Below are positions 50,290 through 60,500 of a stretch of DNA of 64,000 bases, piece by piece. The stretch is from Methylobacterium phyllostachyos. Its GTDB lineage: Bacteria; Pseudomonadota; Alphaproteobacteria; Rhizobiales; Beijerinckiaceae. The number at the start of each line of letters is the position of its first letter. Positions within the stretch are counted from its first letter, which is position 1. The position numbers were made by a program, and so were the translations under genes. The stretch is from the NCBI RefSeq assembly GCF_900103445.1, contig NZ_FNHS01000022.1, positions 13,571 through 77,570 on the forward strand, in the 5' to 3' direction. Under the pieces are notes generated by a model. That model did no database searches. It was given only the letters and a program-made list of their open reading frames with translations, and was not told where the DNA came from.

Positions 50290-51339
50290 ATGCACGCACC
50301 ATCCTTGAAGTCGATCGGGTGGGACCTCGGCGGGGTTCACGTCAAGGCCGCGCTGGTGGAGTCGGGACGCGTCGTGGCCGCCGCCCAGGTCCCCTGCCCG
50401 CTCTGGCAGGGGGTGCCGGCCCTCGATCAGGCGCGCGCGGCCCTTCCGGATTGGGCACGGGACGAGGCGTCCCACGCGGTCACCATGACGGGCGAATTGA
50501 CAGATTGCTTCGCGGATCGGCGGGAGGGGGTGGCCGCGCTCGCCGGCTGGGCCACGGCCCACCTCGCCGGCTCCGTGCGGATCTATGCCGGCCGCTCGGG
50601 CTTCGTCGCCCCGGAGGCGGCCGCGGATGCCGCCGCCGACGTAGCCTCGGCCAACTGGCACGCTACCGCGGCGCTCACCGGCTGGTTCGCCCCGGACGCG
50701 CTCCTCATCGATATCGGCTCCACCACCACCGACCTGATCCCGATCGTGGGCGGCCGCCCCGCCGCGACGGGCTACAGCGACGCCGAGCGGCTGGAGACGG
50801 GGGAGCTCGTCTATACCGGGGTGGTGCGCACGCCGGTGATCGCGCTGGCCGACCACGCGCCGTTCGGCGGCCGCCGCACCCGGCTAATGACCGAGACCTT
50901 CGCCCACATGGCGGACGCGTACCGGATCCTCGGTCTGCTCCCCGCGGGGGCCGACCAGCAGGCGAGCGGCGACCGCAAGGGCAAGTCCGTGGCCGAGAGT
51001 GAGACCCGGCTGGCCCGGATCGTCGGGCGGGACAGAGAGGAAGCCCCCGGGCCGGCCTGGGCGGCCCTGGCAGCCCATTTCGCCGAGGCGCAGCTACGCC
51101 TGCTGCACGATGCGGCGGCGCTCCTGCTCGGCCGGCCGGACCTGTCCGCGCAGGCTCCGCTCATCCTGTGCGGGGCCGGCGCCTTCCTGGGGGGGCGCCT
51201 GGGGGACCGGCTCGGCCGCGCCGCCGTGCCGCTGGTGGATGTGCTCCGGGACCGGATCGCCGGTCCGCCCGACTGGATTTCGACCTGCGGGCCGGCGGCG
51301 GCGGTCGGCCTGATCGCCGCGGAGGAGAAAGACGCATGA
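50290..51339 (+). CDS. Probable H4MPT-linked C1 transfer pathway protein (hydantoinase/actin-like ATPase fold)
   Basis: A 349-residue protein I recognise as the TIGR03123 type, an uncharacterised family of methanogens and methylotrophs tied to tetrahydromethanopterin-linked C1 transfer. It has the ATPase-like elements GWDLGGVHVKAALVESG at the start, LLIDIGSTTTDLIPIVGG in the middle and LILCGAGAFLGGRLGDRLG near the end, in the style of the hydantoinase/oxoprolinase superfamily. The last codons overlap the next ATG, so it is translationally coupled to the 66-residue protein. Enzymatic activity unknown. Confidence 0.85.
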   Translation: MHAPSLKSIGWDLGGVHVKAALVESGRVVAAAQVPCPLWQGVPALDQARAALPDWARDEASHAVTMTGELTDCFADRREGVAALAGWATAHLAGSVRIYAGRSGFVAPEAAADAAADVASANWHATAALTGWFAPDALLIDIGSTTTDLIPIVGGRPAATGYSDAERLETGELVYTGVVRTPVIALADHAPFGGRRTRLMTETFAHMADAYRILGLLPAGADQQASGDRKGKSVAESETRLARIVGRDREEAPGPAWAALAAHFAEAQLRLLHDAAALLLGRPDLSAQAPLILCGAGAFLGGRLGDRLGRAAVPLVDVLRDRIAGPPDWISTCGPAAAVGLIAAEEKDA

Positions 51340-51536
51340 GTGCCATCAAGATCCTGGCCCGGATCCTCACCGCCCGCGTCGGGCCGCATATCGAGCTGGC
51401 CGTGGAGACGGAGACCGGCGAGGTCCTGAAGGTGCTCGCCACCGAGGACCAGATCGACCGGCTGGTCGATGAACTCGACGACATCCTCAACTCGCCCGCC
51501 GAGCCGGACGACGACGGTCCGCCCGCTGCGGCGTGA
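51336..51536 (+). CDS. Small acidic protein in the C1-transfer operon
   Basis: A 66-residue protein (MSAIKILARILTARVGPHIE ... then LATEDQIDRLVDELDDILNS, then an acidic Pro/Ala tail). Start overlaps the stop of the previous gene (ATGA), strong evidence of translation. No domain recognised. Placement suggests a partner of the TIGR03123-type protein. Confidence 0.75.
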   Translation: MSAIKILARILTARVGPHIELAVETETGEVLKVLATEDQIDRLVDELDDILNSPAEPDDDGPPAAA

Positions 51537-51543
51537 GCCGATT

Positions 51544-52320
51544 GTGAGCCTGATCGCCGCCAAGATCGTCGTCACCCCGACGCTGATGTGGGCCGTCTCG
51601 GCGGCGGCACGCCGCTGGGGCAGCCTCGTCGGCGGCCTGCTCTCAGGGTTGCCGCTCACCTCGGCTCCGATCTCGATCTACCTCGCCGTAGAGCAGGGCG
51701 AGCGCTTCGCCGCAGACGCGGCTGTCGGCTCGGTGGAGGGGCTCGGCGCGGTCACGCTCTGCTCTCTCGCCTACGCCCTCTGTGCTCCGCGGCTGGGCGC
51801 TGTCGCGTCCATCGGCCTGGCCTTTGCCGCCTTCGTGCTGGGCGGCGCCGTGCTGCACGGACTCATCCGGCCGGGCCTGTGGCTCGCCACGGCGATCGAC
51901 CTGCCGATGATGGCGCTGGTCGTCGCCCTGTGCCGGCCGGCGGCTCCGGCCGCTCAGCCGATCCGCCGGCCGCCGCGCTGGGACATGCCGGCCCGGCTGA
52001 CGGCGGCCACGATTCTGGTCCTGCTGGTCTCGACCCTCGCGCCCCTGCTCGGGCCAGGCCTGAGCGGCGTCCTGTCCCCGATCCCGATCATTTCGTGGCC
52101 GCTGATCGTCTTCGCCCGGGTACAGGATGGGGTCGGAGCCTCGCTCGATGTGGTGCGCGGCAGCGCCCAGGGGGCGTTCGGCGTGCTGGCCTTCTATATC
52201 GGCGTCCACGCGACGCTCGGGGCGATGGATCCGGTTCCGGCCTACGCCTTATCGATCGCCGCGTCGGCCGCCTGCGTCCTGCCCTGGCTGTTCGCGCGCC
52301 GCCGTCCGCGGGCGGCGTGA
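51544..52320 (+). CDS. Multi-pass membrane protein, unknown
   Basis: A 258-residue hydrophobic protein with about seven transmembrane segments, for example SLVGGLLSGLPLTSAPISIY, GAVTLCSLAYALCAPRLGAV, LAFAAFVLGGAVLHGLI, LTAATILVLLVSTLAPLLGP and AFGVLAFYIGVHATLGAMD. Begins at a GTG seven bases after the small acidic gene, so probably the same operon. The GLLSGLPLTSAP turn resembles motifs of small exporter-like membrane proteins, but I assign no family. Confidence 0.7.
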   Translation: MSLIAAKIVVTPTLMWAVSAAARRWGSLVGGLLSGLPLTSAPISIYLAVEQGERFAADAAVGSVEGLGAVTLCSLAYALCAPRLGAVASIGLAFAAFVLGGAVLHGLIRPGLWLATAIDLPMMALVVALCRPAAPAAQPIRRPPRWDMPARLTAATILVLLVSTLAPLLGPGLSGVLSPIPIISWPLIVFARVQDGVGASLDVVRGSAQGAFGVLAFYIGVHATLGAMDPVPAYALSIAASAACVLPWLFARRRPRAA

Positions 52321-52339
52321 GCGCCGGGAGACACGGACC

Positions 52340-52954
52340 ATGATCACCGCCACCACGACGCTCGCAGCCGGCTACGCCAGCGTGCCGCCCGGGCACATCG
52401 CGACCATCGTGACCTCCGTGGAGATGGTTCGGCCGCCATCGCCGCGGCCCGAGCGGCCCGTCCCACCCGGACTCGTGCTGCGTCCCCTCGCAGATCGCAA
52501 TCCTGATCCGTATCGAAGCCTGTACCGGACTGTCGGCGCCGAATGGCTCTGGTTCTCGCGCCTCGCCCTCGCCGATGACGCGCTGGCGGCGATCCTGGCC
52601 GACGAGGCGGTCGAGATCCTGGCTCTCCGACAGGCGAACCGCACTCTCGGCATGCTGGAGCTGGATTTCCGGCAGCCCGGCTCATGCGAGCTGGTCTTCC
52701 TCGGTCTTACTGGGGACAGGATCGGGACCGGTCTCGGTGGCAGGCTGATGAACGAGGCGCTGCGCCGGGCTTGGTCGCGGCCCATCGAGCGGTTCTGGCT
52801 GCACACCTGCACCTTGGACCATCCCGGAGCCCTGGCGTTCTACCGGCGCTTCGGATTCGAGCCCTTCGCGACCCATGTCGAAGTCGCTCCGGATCCACGG
52901 TTGACCGGATTGCTCCCGCGGGGTTGCGCGCCACACGTGCCGCTGCTCGGGTGA
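52340..52954 (+). CDS. GNAT-family N-acetyltransferase
   Basis: A 204-residue acetyltransferase. Its core has LVLRPLADRNPDPYRSLYRT, GMLELDFRQPGSCELVFLGL and the acetyl-CoA loop GDRIGTGLGGRLMNEALRRA, followed by TLDHPGALAFYRRFGFEPF. Substrate unknown. It starts 19 bases after the membrane protein gene and may be the last gene of that operon, ahead of the terminator that serves rplS from the other side. Confidence 0.85.
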   Translation: MITATTTLAAGYASVPPGHIATIVTSVEMVRPPSPRPERPVPPGLVLRPLADRNPDPYRSLYRTVGAEWLWFSRLALADDALAAILADEAVEILALRQANRTLGMLELDFRQPGSCELVFLGLTGDRIGTGLGGRLMNEALRRAWSRPIERFWLHTCTLDHPGALAFYRRFGFEPFATHVEVAPDPRLTGLLPRGCAPHVPLLG

Positions 52955-53006
52955 GAGGGGACTGTGGAGTGATACGGCTACGGTGTCTCTGCCACGAAAG
53001 ACCCAA

Positions 53007-53040
53007 ACAAAAAGCCCGCCCCGATGCGTCGGAGCGGGCT
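53007..53040 (-). terminator. Rho-independent terminator of rplS
   Basis: Stem AGCCCGC..CCGA with TGCG loop and TCGG..GCGGGCT, one mismatch. On the minus strand it is followed by TTTTTG. Lies about 50 bases after the rplS stop. Confidence 0.85.
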
Positions 53041-53087
53041 TCGATCCTGAATCAGAAGGCCGGCGTCGAAGACCGGCCCTGCCGTGA

Positions 53088-53489
53088 TCACTCGGCGGCG
53101 GCGGGCGCCGTGGCCGGAGCGTCCTTGGCCTTGTAGCGGTCGGTGCGCTCGACGATGCGGGCCGACTTCCCGCGGCGGTCGCGCAGGTAGTACAGCTTGG
53201 CGCGGCGCACCTTGCCGCGGCGGGCCACCTTGATCGAATCGATCATCGGGGAATGCACCGGGAAGACGCGCTCCACGCCCTCGCCGTAGGAGATCTTGCG
53301 GACCGTGAAGCTCTCGTTGAGGCCGCCGCCCTGGCGGGCGATGCAGACGCCCTCGTAGGCCTGGACGCGGGTGCGCTCGCCTTCCTTCACGCGGACGTTG
53401 ACGATGAGCGTGTCGCCCGGCTCGAAATCCGGAATGGTCTTGGCCAGGCGCGCGACTTCCTCGCGCTCCAGCTGCTCGATGATGTTCAT
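53088..53489 (-). CDS. rplS: 50S ribosomal protein L19
   Basis: Ribosomal protein at the 30S-50S interface. The 133 residues have PDFEPGDTLIVNVRVKEGER, RVQAYEGVCIARQGGG, ESFTVRKISYGEGVERVFP and VARRGKVRRAKLYYLRD, all typical of L19, then a short Ala/Pro-rich tail. The usual neighbours rpsP, rimM and trmD would lie upstream on the minus strand, but the HAD gene occupies that side, so rplS is separated from them here. Own terminator at 53007-53040. Confidence 0.97.
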   Translation of the reverse strand: MNIIEQLEREEVARLAKTIPDFEPGDTLIVNVRVKEGERTRVQAYEGVCIARQGGGLNESFTVRKISYGEGVERVFPVHSPMIDSIKVARRGKVRRAKLYYLRDRRGKSARIVERTDRYKAKDAPATAPAAAE

Positions 53490-53751
53490 GGCATAGCTCC
53501 AGCCGTCGCGCCGTGACGCCCCTCATGGGCGATCGGCGCCAGGATTTCGGCGATCCTGTTGTGAGTTGGCCGGCTCTCTACAGGATCGTCGCCGGCTTGT
53601 CGATTGGGTCGCGGACGCGATCGCGGGCCATGCCGCGACGCGGCTCGGTGCAGCGTCAAACCCAGCTGTCGTCACAGGCTTCGGCCCGGTGACTCGCCCG
53701 AAGGTCGAGTGTTCCCGGAAACAGGCGGCCCCTGTCGCGCGGCGTCTCGCC

Positions 53752-54492
53752 CTACGCCGGCACCACGCCGGCCTCTGGCAGCACGCAGTTCGACAGGAAG
53801 GCCGCGAGGTCGTCAGTGATGTGGTCGATATGCGGCTCGCGCACTGCCTCCTGCTCGAACGCTTCCCGGTAGGGATCGATGATCTTGGGCACCACCAGGA
53901 CGGTCGCCATGCCGAGGTCGTGCGGCACCGCGAGATTACGGGCGATGTCCTCGAACAGGACGGCGCGCGATGGCTCGACGGCGTGGGCCTTCAGGAAGCG
54001 CTCGTAGGTCGAGCGCTCGGGCTTCGGCACGAAATCGGCGGCCGCGATGTCGAACACGTCCTCGAAATGGTCGAGGATCCCGAGCTTGGCCGCCACGTTC
54101 TCGGCATGCCGGCGCGACCCGTTGGTGAGGATCAGCTTACGCCCCGGGAGCCGCTCGATCGCGTCGCCGAGGTCCTTGTCGAGCTTGATCGTCGAGTGGT
54201 CGATGTCGTGCGCGAAATCGAGGAACTCGTGGGGATCGACCCCGGCCTCGACCATCAGTGCCTTCAGCGTCGTGCCGTAGCGGTGATAGAAGTGCTTCTG
54301 CAGGGCCCGGGCCGAGAGCCCGTCGAGCCCGTAGAGCCCCATCACGTAGAGCGTGATCCGCTCGTCGACCTGCGGCCAGACCCGCGCGTCGCTCGGGTAG
54401 AGCGTGTTGTCGAGGTCGAACACCCAGGTGTCGACATCGGCGAAGCCGCGCGCGCCGGGTGTGGTGAACTGGGCCTTGTCGGGGTGATGCAC
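53752..54492 (-). CDS. Pyrimidine 5'-nucleotidase (HAD superfamily)
   Basis: A 246-residue HAD phosphatase of the pyrimidine 5'-nucleotidase subgroup. Motif I is WVFDLDNTLYPSDARVWP, motif II LILTNGSRRHAENVAAKLG, and motifs III/IV are VPKPERSTYERFL and VLFEDIARNLAVP. It removes phosphate from UMP/CMP-like nucleotides. Standing immediately downstream of argB on the same strand is the common alphaproteobacterial arrangement. The ATG at 54492 fits. Confidence 0.9.
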   Translation of the reverse strand: MHHPDKAQFTTPGARGFADVDTWVFDLDNTLYPSDARVWPQVDERITLYVMGLYGLDGLSARALQKHFYHRYGTTLKALMVEAGVDPHEFLDFAHDIDHSTIKLDKDLGDAIERLPGRKLILTNGSRRHAENVAAKLGILDHFEDVFDIAAADFVPKPERSTYERFLKAHAVEPSRAVLFEDIARNLAVPHDLGMATVLVVPKIIDPYREAFEQEAVREPHIDHITDDLAAFLSNCVLPEAGVVPA

Positions 54493-54645
54493 CGTATCCC
54501 TTTGGATTCGTCCCCTGGACCGCGAGTCTGGACCTTCGCGGTCAAGCTCGCAACCCTGGCCGATTCGGAACTGACCGGGAGCACGACAATGCGCGTGCGG
54601 GGCGGAGGTTGCCGCCCCGCACGATTCTCTGCGGAGGCCGATCCC

Positions 54646-55539
54646 TCAGCCCCGCCGGATCAGCGTGCCGGCGCCGTAATCAGTGAACAGCTCCAGCAGC
54701 ACCGCGTGGTTGACCTTGCCGTCGAGGATGACGACCGCCTCCACGCCGCGCTCGATCGCGTACATGCAGGTCTCGATCTTCGGGATCATCCCGCCCGTGA
54801 TGGTGCCGTCGGCGATCAGGCGGCGGCAATCCTCCACGGTGAGTTCGGGAATCAGCTTCTTGTCCTTGTCGAGGACGCCCGGGACGTCGGTGAGCAGCAG
54901 CAGGCGCTTGGCCCGGAGCGCCCCCGCGATGGCGCCGGCGAACGTGTCGGCGTTGACGTTGTAGGTCTGTCCGTCCGCCCCGTAGGCGACCGGCGCGAGA
55001 ACGGGAATCAGCTCGGCCTTCAACACCGCGTCGAGCACGCCGCGCTCGACATGCTCCGGCTCGCCGACGAGGCCGAGATCGATGGTCTGCTCCAGATGGC
55101 TCTCGGGATCGACCACGGTCTTCGTCGCCCGCTTGGCCCGGACCATGTTGCCGTCCTTGCCACACAGGCCGATCGCCCGTCCGCCCTCGGCCGAGATCCA
55201 GCCGACGATCTGCTTGTTGATCAGGCCGGCCAGGACCATCTCGACCACTTCGACAGTGGCCTCATCGGTCACGCGCAGGCCGTTGCGGAACTCCGACTGG
55301 ATGCCGAGCCGGTCGAGCATCTTGCCGATCTGCGGTCCGCCCCCGTGCACGACGATCGGTTTCAGCCCGGACTGTTCGAGGAGAACGATGTCCTCGGCGA
55401 AATCCTCGGCCGCCGACCGGTCGCCCATGGCGTGTCCGCCATACTTGATGACCACGATCTCCTGGTCATAGCGCTGCATGTGGGGCAGCGCCTGAGCCAG
55501 GACTTCGGCGCGCACGTGCACGTTGGGGAGTTCGGTCAT
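54646..55539 (-). CDS. argB: N-acetylglutamate kinase
   Basis: Phosphorylates N-acetyl-L-glutamate in arginine synthesis. The 297 residues carry IVVIKYGGHAMGD (ATP/substrate glycine loop), IVVHGGGPQIGKML (acetylglutamate-binding), LCGKDGNMVRAKR, YNVNADTFAGAIAGALRAKR and GGMIPKIETCMYAIERGVEA. The R-x-x-E regulatory element for arginine inhibition was not judged. Starts at 55539, upstream of the nucleotidase gene. Confidence 0.97.
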   Translation of the reverse strand: MTELPNVHVRAEVLAQALPHMQRYDQEIVVIKYGGHAMGDRSAAEDFAEDIVLLEQSGLKPIVVHGGGPQIGKMLDRLGIQSEFRNGLRVTDEATVEVVEMVLAGLINKQIVGWISAEGGRAIGLCGKDGNMVRAKRATKTVVDPESHLEQTIDLGLVGEPEHVERGVLDAVLKAELIPVLAPVAYGADGQTYNVNADTFAGAIAGALRAKRLLLLTDVPGVLDKDKKLIPELTVEDCRRLIADGTITGGMIPKIETCMYAIERGVEAVVILDGKVNHAVLLELFTDYGAGTLIRRG

Positions 55540-55630
55540 CGCGGTCCTTCGCCGATCCTTGGGTCAGGGCCTGAGGGCGGGATTGCGCCTGCGCCCGTCG
55601 GGCGGTGGCGCTTCTACAGGAAGGCATCGG

Positions 55631-55712
55631 TACTGCGAAGCGGCTCCTGCCGCGATGCGGACAAGAAAGCGGCATTGCGAAGCCGCGCGGCCTGAGACCC
55701 GCGATGCGGACA
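55631..55712. repeat. Two imperfect direct repeats upstream of ugd
   Basis: ACTGCGAAGCGGC...GCGATGCGGACA (55632-55663) is echoed by ATTGCGAAGCCGC...GCGATGCGGACA (55674-55712). Each copy contains a short palindrome. They lie in the 340-base gap between argB and ugd, which otherwise shows no gene. Confidence 0.5.
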
Positions 55713-55882
55713 CCCGGTCGATGCGCCTCGGCAGTCGCGCCGTCAAAAAACAGTCACCCTTCCCGTGTGTTGCAATCAGGCGACAGGCTGGAGACGATCC
55801 AAGCTGGGCCGGGTTGCGCCTCCAGGATGCCCGGACCATGCTGCATTGCAGCAAGTCGGGGGTGGGCTGCCGAGAGGGGCGG

Positions 55883-57226
55883 ATGCGGATCGCGATGATT
55901 GGGGCCGGGTATGTCGGCCTAGTTTCCGGAGCCTGCCTGGCCGATTTCGGCCACAGCGTCGTCTGCATCGATCGCGAGCCCGACAAGATCGCGGCGCTGA
56001 ACGCCGGCCGCATGCCGATCTACGAGCCGGGCCTCGATGCGCTGGTCGCCGAGAACGTCCGCCAGGGCCGGCTCGCCTTCACCACCAGCCTGCGCGAGGC
56101 CGTGGCCGAGGCCGACGCGGTGTTCATCGCGGTCGGTACGCCCTCCCGCCGCGGCGACGGCTTCGCCGACCTGAGCTTCGTGTTCGACGCGGCGCGCGAG
56201 ATCGCCGGTGCGCTCTCGGGCTTCACCGTCATCGTTACCAAATCCACCGTTCCGGTCGGCACCGGCGACGAGGTCGAGCGCATCATCCGCGAGACCAACC
56301 CCGCCGCCGATGTCGCCGTCGCCTCGAACCCCGAATTTCTCCGCGAGGGCGCGGCCATCGCCGACTTCAAGCGGCCCGACCGCATCGTGGTCGGCACCGA
56401 GGAGGCCCGGGCCGAGGCGGTGATGCGCGAGGTCTACCGGCCGCTCTACCTCAACGCCGCGCCCATCCTGGTAACGAGCCGCCGCACCGCCGAGCTGACC
56501 AAGTACGCCGCCAACGCATTCCTGGCCGCCAAGATCACCTTCATCAACGAGATGGCCGACCTGTGCGAGGAGGTCGGTGCCGACGTCCAGCAGGTCGCCC
56601 GCGGCATCGGCCTGGACAACCGGATCGGCACCAAGTTCCTGCATGCCGGCCCGGGTTACGGCGGCTCGTGCTTCCCCAAGGACACCCTGGCGCTGGTCAA
56701 GACCGCCCAGGATGCCGGCACGCCGTTGCGGATGGTCGAGACCGTGGTGGCGGTCAACGACCAGCGGAAGCGCGCCATGGCCCGCAAGGTCATCAAGGCC
56801 TGCGGCGGCAACGTCCGCGGGAAGACGATCGCGTTGCTTGGCCTGACCTTCAAGCCCGACACCGACGACATGCGCGACGCGCCATCGCTGGCGATCGTGG
56901 CGGGGCTTCAGGATGCAGGCGCGACGGTACGGGCCTACGACCCCGAGGGCATGGCGCATGCCCGGGTGCTCATGCCGTCTGTGGATTACGCCGAGAATGC
57001 CTATGCCTGCGCGGAGGGTGCGGACGCCCTGGTCATCGTCACCGAGTGGAATGCCTTCCGGGCGCTCGACCTGGACCGATTGCATCAGATCATGTCGTCC
57101 GGCGGATCGGCGCCCGTCCTGGTCGACCTGCGCAACATCTACGATCCCGAGAGCGCGGCGCGCCACGGCTTCAGCTATTGCGGCGTCGGACGAAACGGCA
57201 CGGGTGCTCGGCCGAGCCGGTCCTGA
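55883..57226 (+). CDS. ugd: UDP-glucose 6-dehydrogenase
   Basis: Oxidises UDP-glucose twice to UDP-glucuronate for polysaccharides and lipids. The 447 residues begin with the NAD motif IGAGYVGLVSGACLADFG, and have VFIAVGTPSRRGDG, TVPVGTGDEVERI, SNPEFLREGAAIADF, ELTKYAANAFLAAKITFINE and the catalytic cysteine in GPGYGGSCFPKDTLAL, then LGLTFKPDTDDMRDAPSL. The ATG at 55883 starts the Rossmann strand; GAGAGGGG lies just upstream. Plus strand, 326 bases before the polyketide synthase, so the two may be co-regulated, but nothing proves it. Confidence 0.96.
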   Translation: MRIAMIGAGYVGLVSGACLADFGHSVVCIDREPDKIAALNAGRMPIYEPGLDALVAENVRQGRLAFTTSLREAVAEADAVFIAVGTPSRRGDGFADLSFVFDAAREIAGALSGFTVIVTKSTVPVGTGDEVERIIRETNPAADVAVASNPEFLREGAAIADFKRPDRIVVGTEEARAEAVMREVYRPLYLNAAPILVTSRRTAELTKYAANAFLAAKITFINEMADLCEEVGADVQQVARGIGLDNRIGTKFLHAGPGYGGSCFPKDTLALVKTAQDAGTPLRMVETVVAVNDQRKRAMARKVIKACGGNVRGKTIALLGLTFKPDTDDMRDAPSLAIVAGLQDAGATVRAYDPEGMAHARVLMPSVDYAENAYACAEGADALVIVTEWNAFRALDLDRLHQIMSSGGSAPVLVDLRNIYDPESAARHGFSYCGVGRNGTGARPSRS

Positions 57227-57552
57227 TCCGCGCGGCGACGTGAAGATCTCTTCGGGATGTCACCGCTGTACCGCTAGACGGGCCCCCGCCCGCGGGGCGA
57301 AACTGTGGCTTTCTGATGATCGTTACAGCGTCTCCGCGGCCAGTCGACCGGTCCAAACTTGGCATTCCGTTCGCCGGAATTGGATAGGTCTCTGATGAAT
57401 ACATGTCACAGCCTTCGGCAATTTCGCCGCGCGGGGATGACCTCGCGTCCGGGCTGGTTGGACACCGCAATGGTGCCACAGTAAGGGGTGAGAGGGTACT
57501 CACTCGTCGCGAGCCGAGCCGACTTCCGATAACGAGCGTGTGCGAACCGAAC
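57227..57552. other. Gap between ugd and the polyketide synthase gene
   Basis: 326 bases with no supported gene. A GC hairpin GGGCCCCCGCCCGCGGGGC near 57279-57297 could end ugd. No confident promoter for the polyketide synthase was found. Confidence 0.4.
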
Positions 57553-60500
57553 GTGACACAACGTACAGATATTGCGATCGTCGGACGCGCATGCCGACTG
57601 CCCGGGGCCCCCAGCGTGGACGGGCTGTGGTCACTCCTTTCCGAGGGGCGCTGCGCCGTCAGCAAGGTGCCGGCCGACCGGTTCTCCCTGGAGCGGTTCG
57701 CCCACCCGCGTGCCCATGAGCGCGGTAAGAGCTACACCTGGGCGGCGGGCGTCATCGACGACGTGTGGTCGTTCGACCCGGCGGTGTTCGGCATCTCGCC
57801 CCGCGAGGCCGAGCAGATGGATCCGCAGCAGCGGATGCTGCTGGAGCTGACCTGGGAAGCCCTGGAGGATGCGGGTCTGCGCCCGTCGAGCGTGGCCGGC
57901 AGCCATATCGGCGTGTTCGTCGGCGCCTCGTCGCTCGATTACGGCAACCTGCGCATCCTCGACGCGCCGTCGGGCGACGCCTACGCGGCGACCGGCAACA
58001 CGCTGTCGATCATCTCGAACCGCATCTCGTACATCTTCGACCTGAAGGGCCCGAGCTTCACGGTCGATACGGCCTGCTCGTCGTCACTCGTCGCGTTCGA
58101 CAACGCCGTGCAGGCGATCCGGTCGGGCCGCGTCGATACGGCGGTCGTCGCCGGCGTCAACGTGCTGGCGAGCCCGTTCAACTTCATCTGCTTCTCCACC
58201 GCGCAGATGCTCTCGCGCACCGGCCTGTGCCAGGCGTTCTCCAAGAACGCCGACGGCTACGTGCGCTCCGAGGGCGGCGTGGTGTTCGTGCTGCAATCGG
58301 CCGAAGCCGCGCGGCGCAACGGCGCCACGGTCCGCGCCGTGGTGTCGGCCTCAGGAATCAATTCCGACGGGCGCACCACCGGCATCTCGCTCCCCTCGGG
58401 TTACGCCCAGGGCGCCCTGCTGGAGAAGGTCTACCGCGAGGCCGAGATCGGGCTCGACGATCTCGCCTTCATGGAAGCGCACGGCACCGGCACGCCGGTG
58501 GGCGACCCGATCGAGGCGTCCGCCATCGGTTCCAAGCTCGGCCGCGGCCGGCGGGCACCGCTGCCGATCGGCTCGATCAAGACCAACATCGGCCATACCG
58601 AGCCGGTCTCGGGCCTCGCCGGCCTGATGAAGGCGACGCTGGCGCTGGAGCACGACCTCGTGCCCCCGTCGCTGCACGCGGCCGAGCTGAACCCCGAGAT
58701 CCCGTTCGACGAGCTCAACTTGCATGTCGTGCGGGAGGCCATGCCGATCACCCGCGGTTCGCGCGAGCGCTTTGCGGGCGTGAACTCCTTCGGCTTCGGT
58801 GGCACCAACGCCCACGTGGTCATCACCGACGCGCCCGCCTGGGCGACGCAGGCGGGCGCCGCCGCCGAGCCCAAGGCCCAGGTGCTGCTGCTCTCGGCGC
58901 AGACCCGGGCCGCCCTGAACGAGCTCGCCCTGGACTACGCTGAGCGCCTCGAGGCCGAGCCGGCCCAGGTGACGACCGTGGCGGCCGCCGTCGCGCATCG
59001 CCGCGAGCGCATGCCCGCCCGCCTCGCCATCGCGCTGGACGGCAAGACCGATGTCGCCGCCGCGCTCCGCGCCGTCGGCGAGGGCGAGGACAGCCAGGAC
59101 GCCTTCACGGGCACCGCGGTCGATCGCGTCGCCGAGGTCGCCTTCATCTATTCGGGCAACGGCAGCCAGTGGGCCGGCATGGGCCGCGAGGCCTACGAGG
59201 AGAACGCGGTCTTCCGTGCGACCTTCGACCGGATCGACACCCTGTTCCAGACCTATTCGGACTGGTCGCTCAAGGACGCGCTCTACGCCGACGACCTGGA
59301 CGCGCGCCTCGCGCTCACCAGCGTCTCGCAGCCGCTGATCTTCGCGATCGAGAGCGCCTCCACGGCCGCCCTCAAGGCCAAGGGTTTGATCCCGTCCTAC
59401 GTGCTCGGCCACAGCGTCGGCGAGATCGCCGCCGCCGAGGCCGCCGGCATCCTGAGCCTGGAGGACGCGGTCCGGGTCATCTACTACCGCAGCCACCATC
59501 AGGAGACGACGCACGGCCAGGGCACCATGGCGGTGCTGCTGATGCCGTCCGAGGAGGTCGAGACCTTCCTCAAGGATTTCCCGACCCTCGACATCGCCGC
59601 CTACAACAGCCCGAAGGCCGTGACGGTGGCGGGGCCGGTGGCCGATATCGAGGCCGCCCTCAAGGCCCTGTCGCGCAAGCGCCGGCGCGGGCGCAAGCTC
59701 GACCTCGCCTACGCCTTCCACGGCCGGCTGATGGACCCGACCGAGAAGCCGCTGCTGCGCGACCTCGCCGGGCTGAAGGCCAAGACCGGCACCACCGCGA
59801 TGGTCTCCACCGTCACCGGCGAGGTGCTGGACGGGTCCCATTTCGGCGCCAACTACTGGTGGCGCAACATCCGTGAGCCGGTGCGCTTCTGCGAGGCCGT
59901 GCAGGACGCCACCCGCCGCGGTGCCCGCGTCTTCGTCGAGGTCGGCCCGCGCGCGACGCTCATGTCGCATGTCGGCGACGCGGTCGAGCCGCTGGGCATC
60001 GAGACCGCTACGGTCGGCGTGATGCACCGGAAGGCGTCGGGCGGCGACCCGATCGCCAAGGCGGTCAGCGCCGCCCTGGTCCAGGGCGCGCAGGTCGACG
60101 AGGCCGTGCTGTTCGGCGACGCGCCGAAGGGCGACGTGCGCCTGCCGACCTATCCCTGGCAGCGCCGCCCGTTCCGCCTGGCCGACACCACCGAGGGTGT
60201 GGGCGCCATGAGCCCCCGCCCCTACCACCCGCTGATCGGCTCGCGCACCGCGTATGATGGGCTGGAGTGGAACGGCTTCGTCGATCCTGTGACCGTGCCG
60301 GAGCTGGAGGACCACAAGGTCGACGGCCAGGTGATCATGCCCGGCGCCGGCTTCGTCGAGATGGCGCTCGCCTGCGTCCGCGAGGCGATGCGCGACGACG
60401 AGGTCGTGCTGGCGGATTTCGAGATCGTCGCGCCGATGGTGTTCGCCGAGGAGGCCCTGCGCGAGGTCGCGGTGCGCCTGTCGGGGTCCGGCAACGGCAT

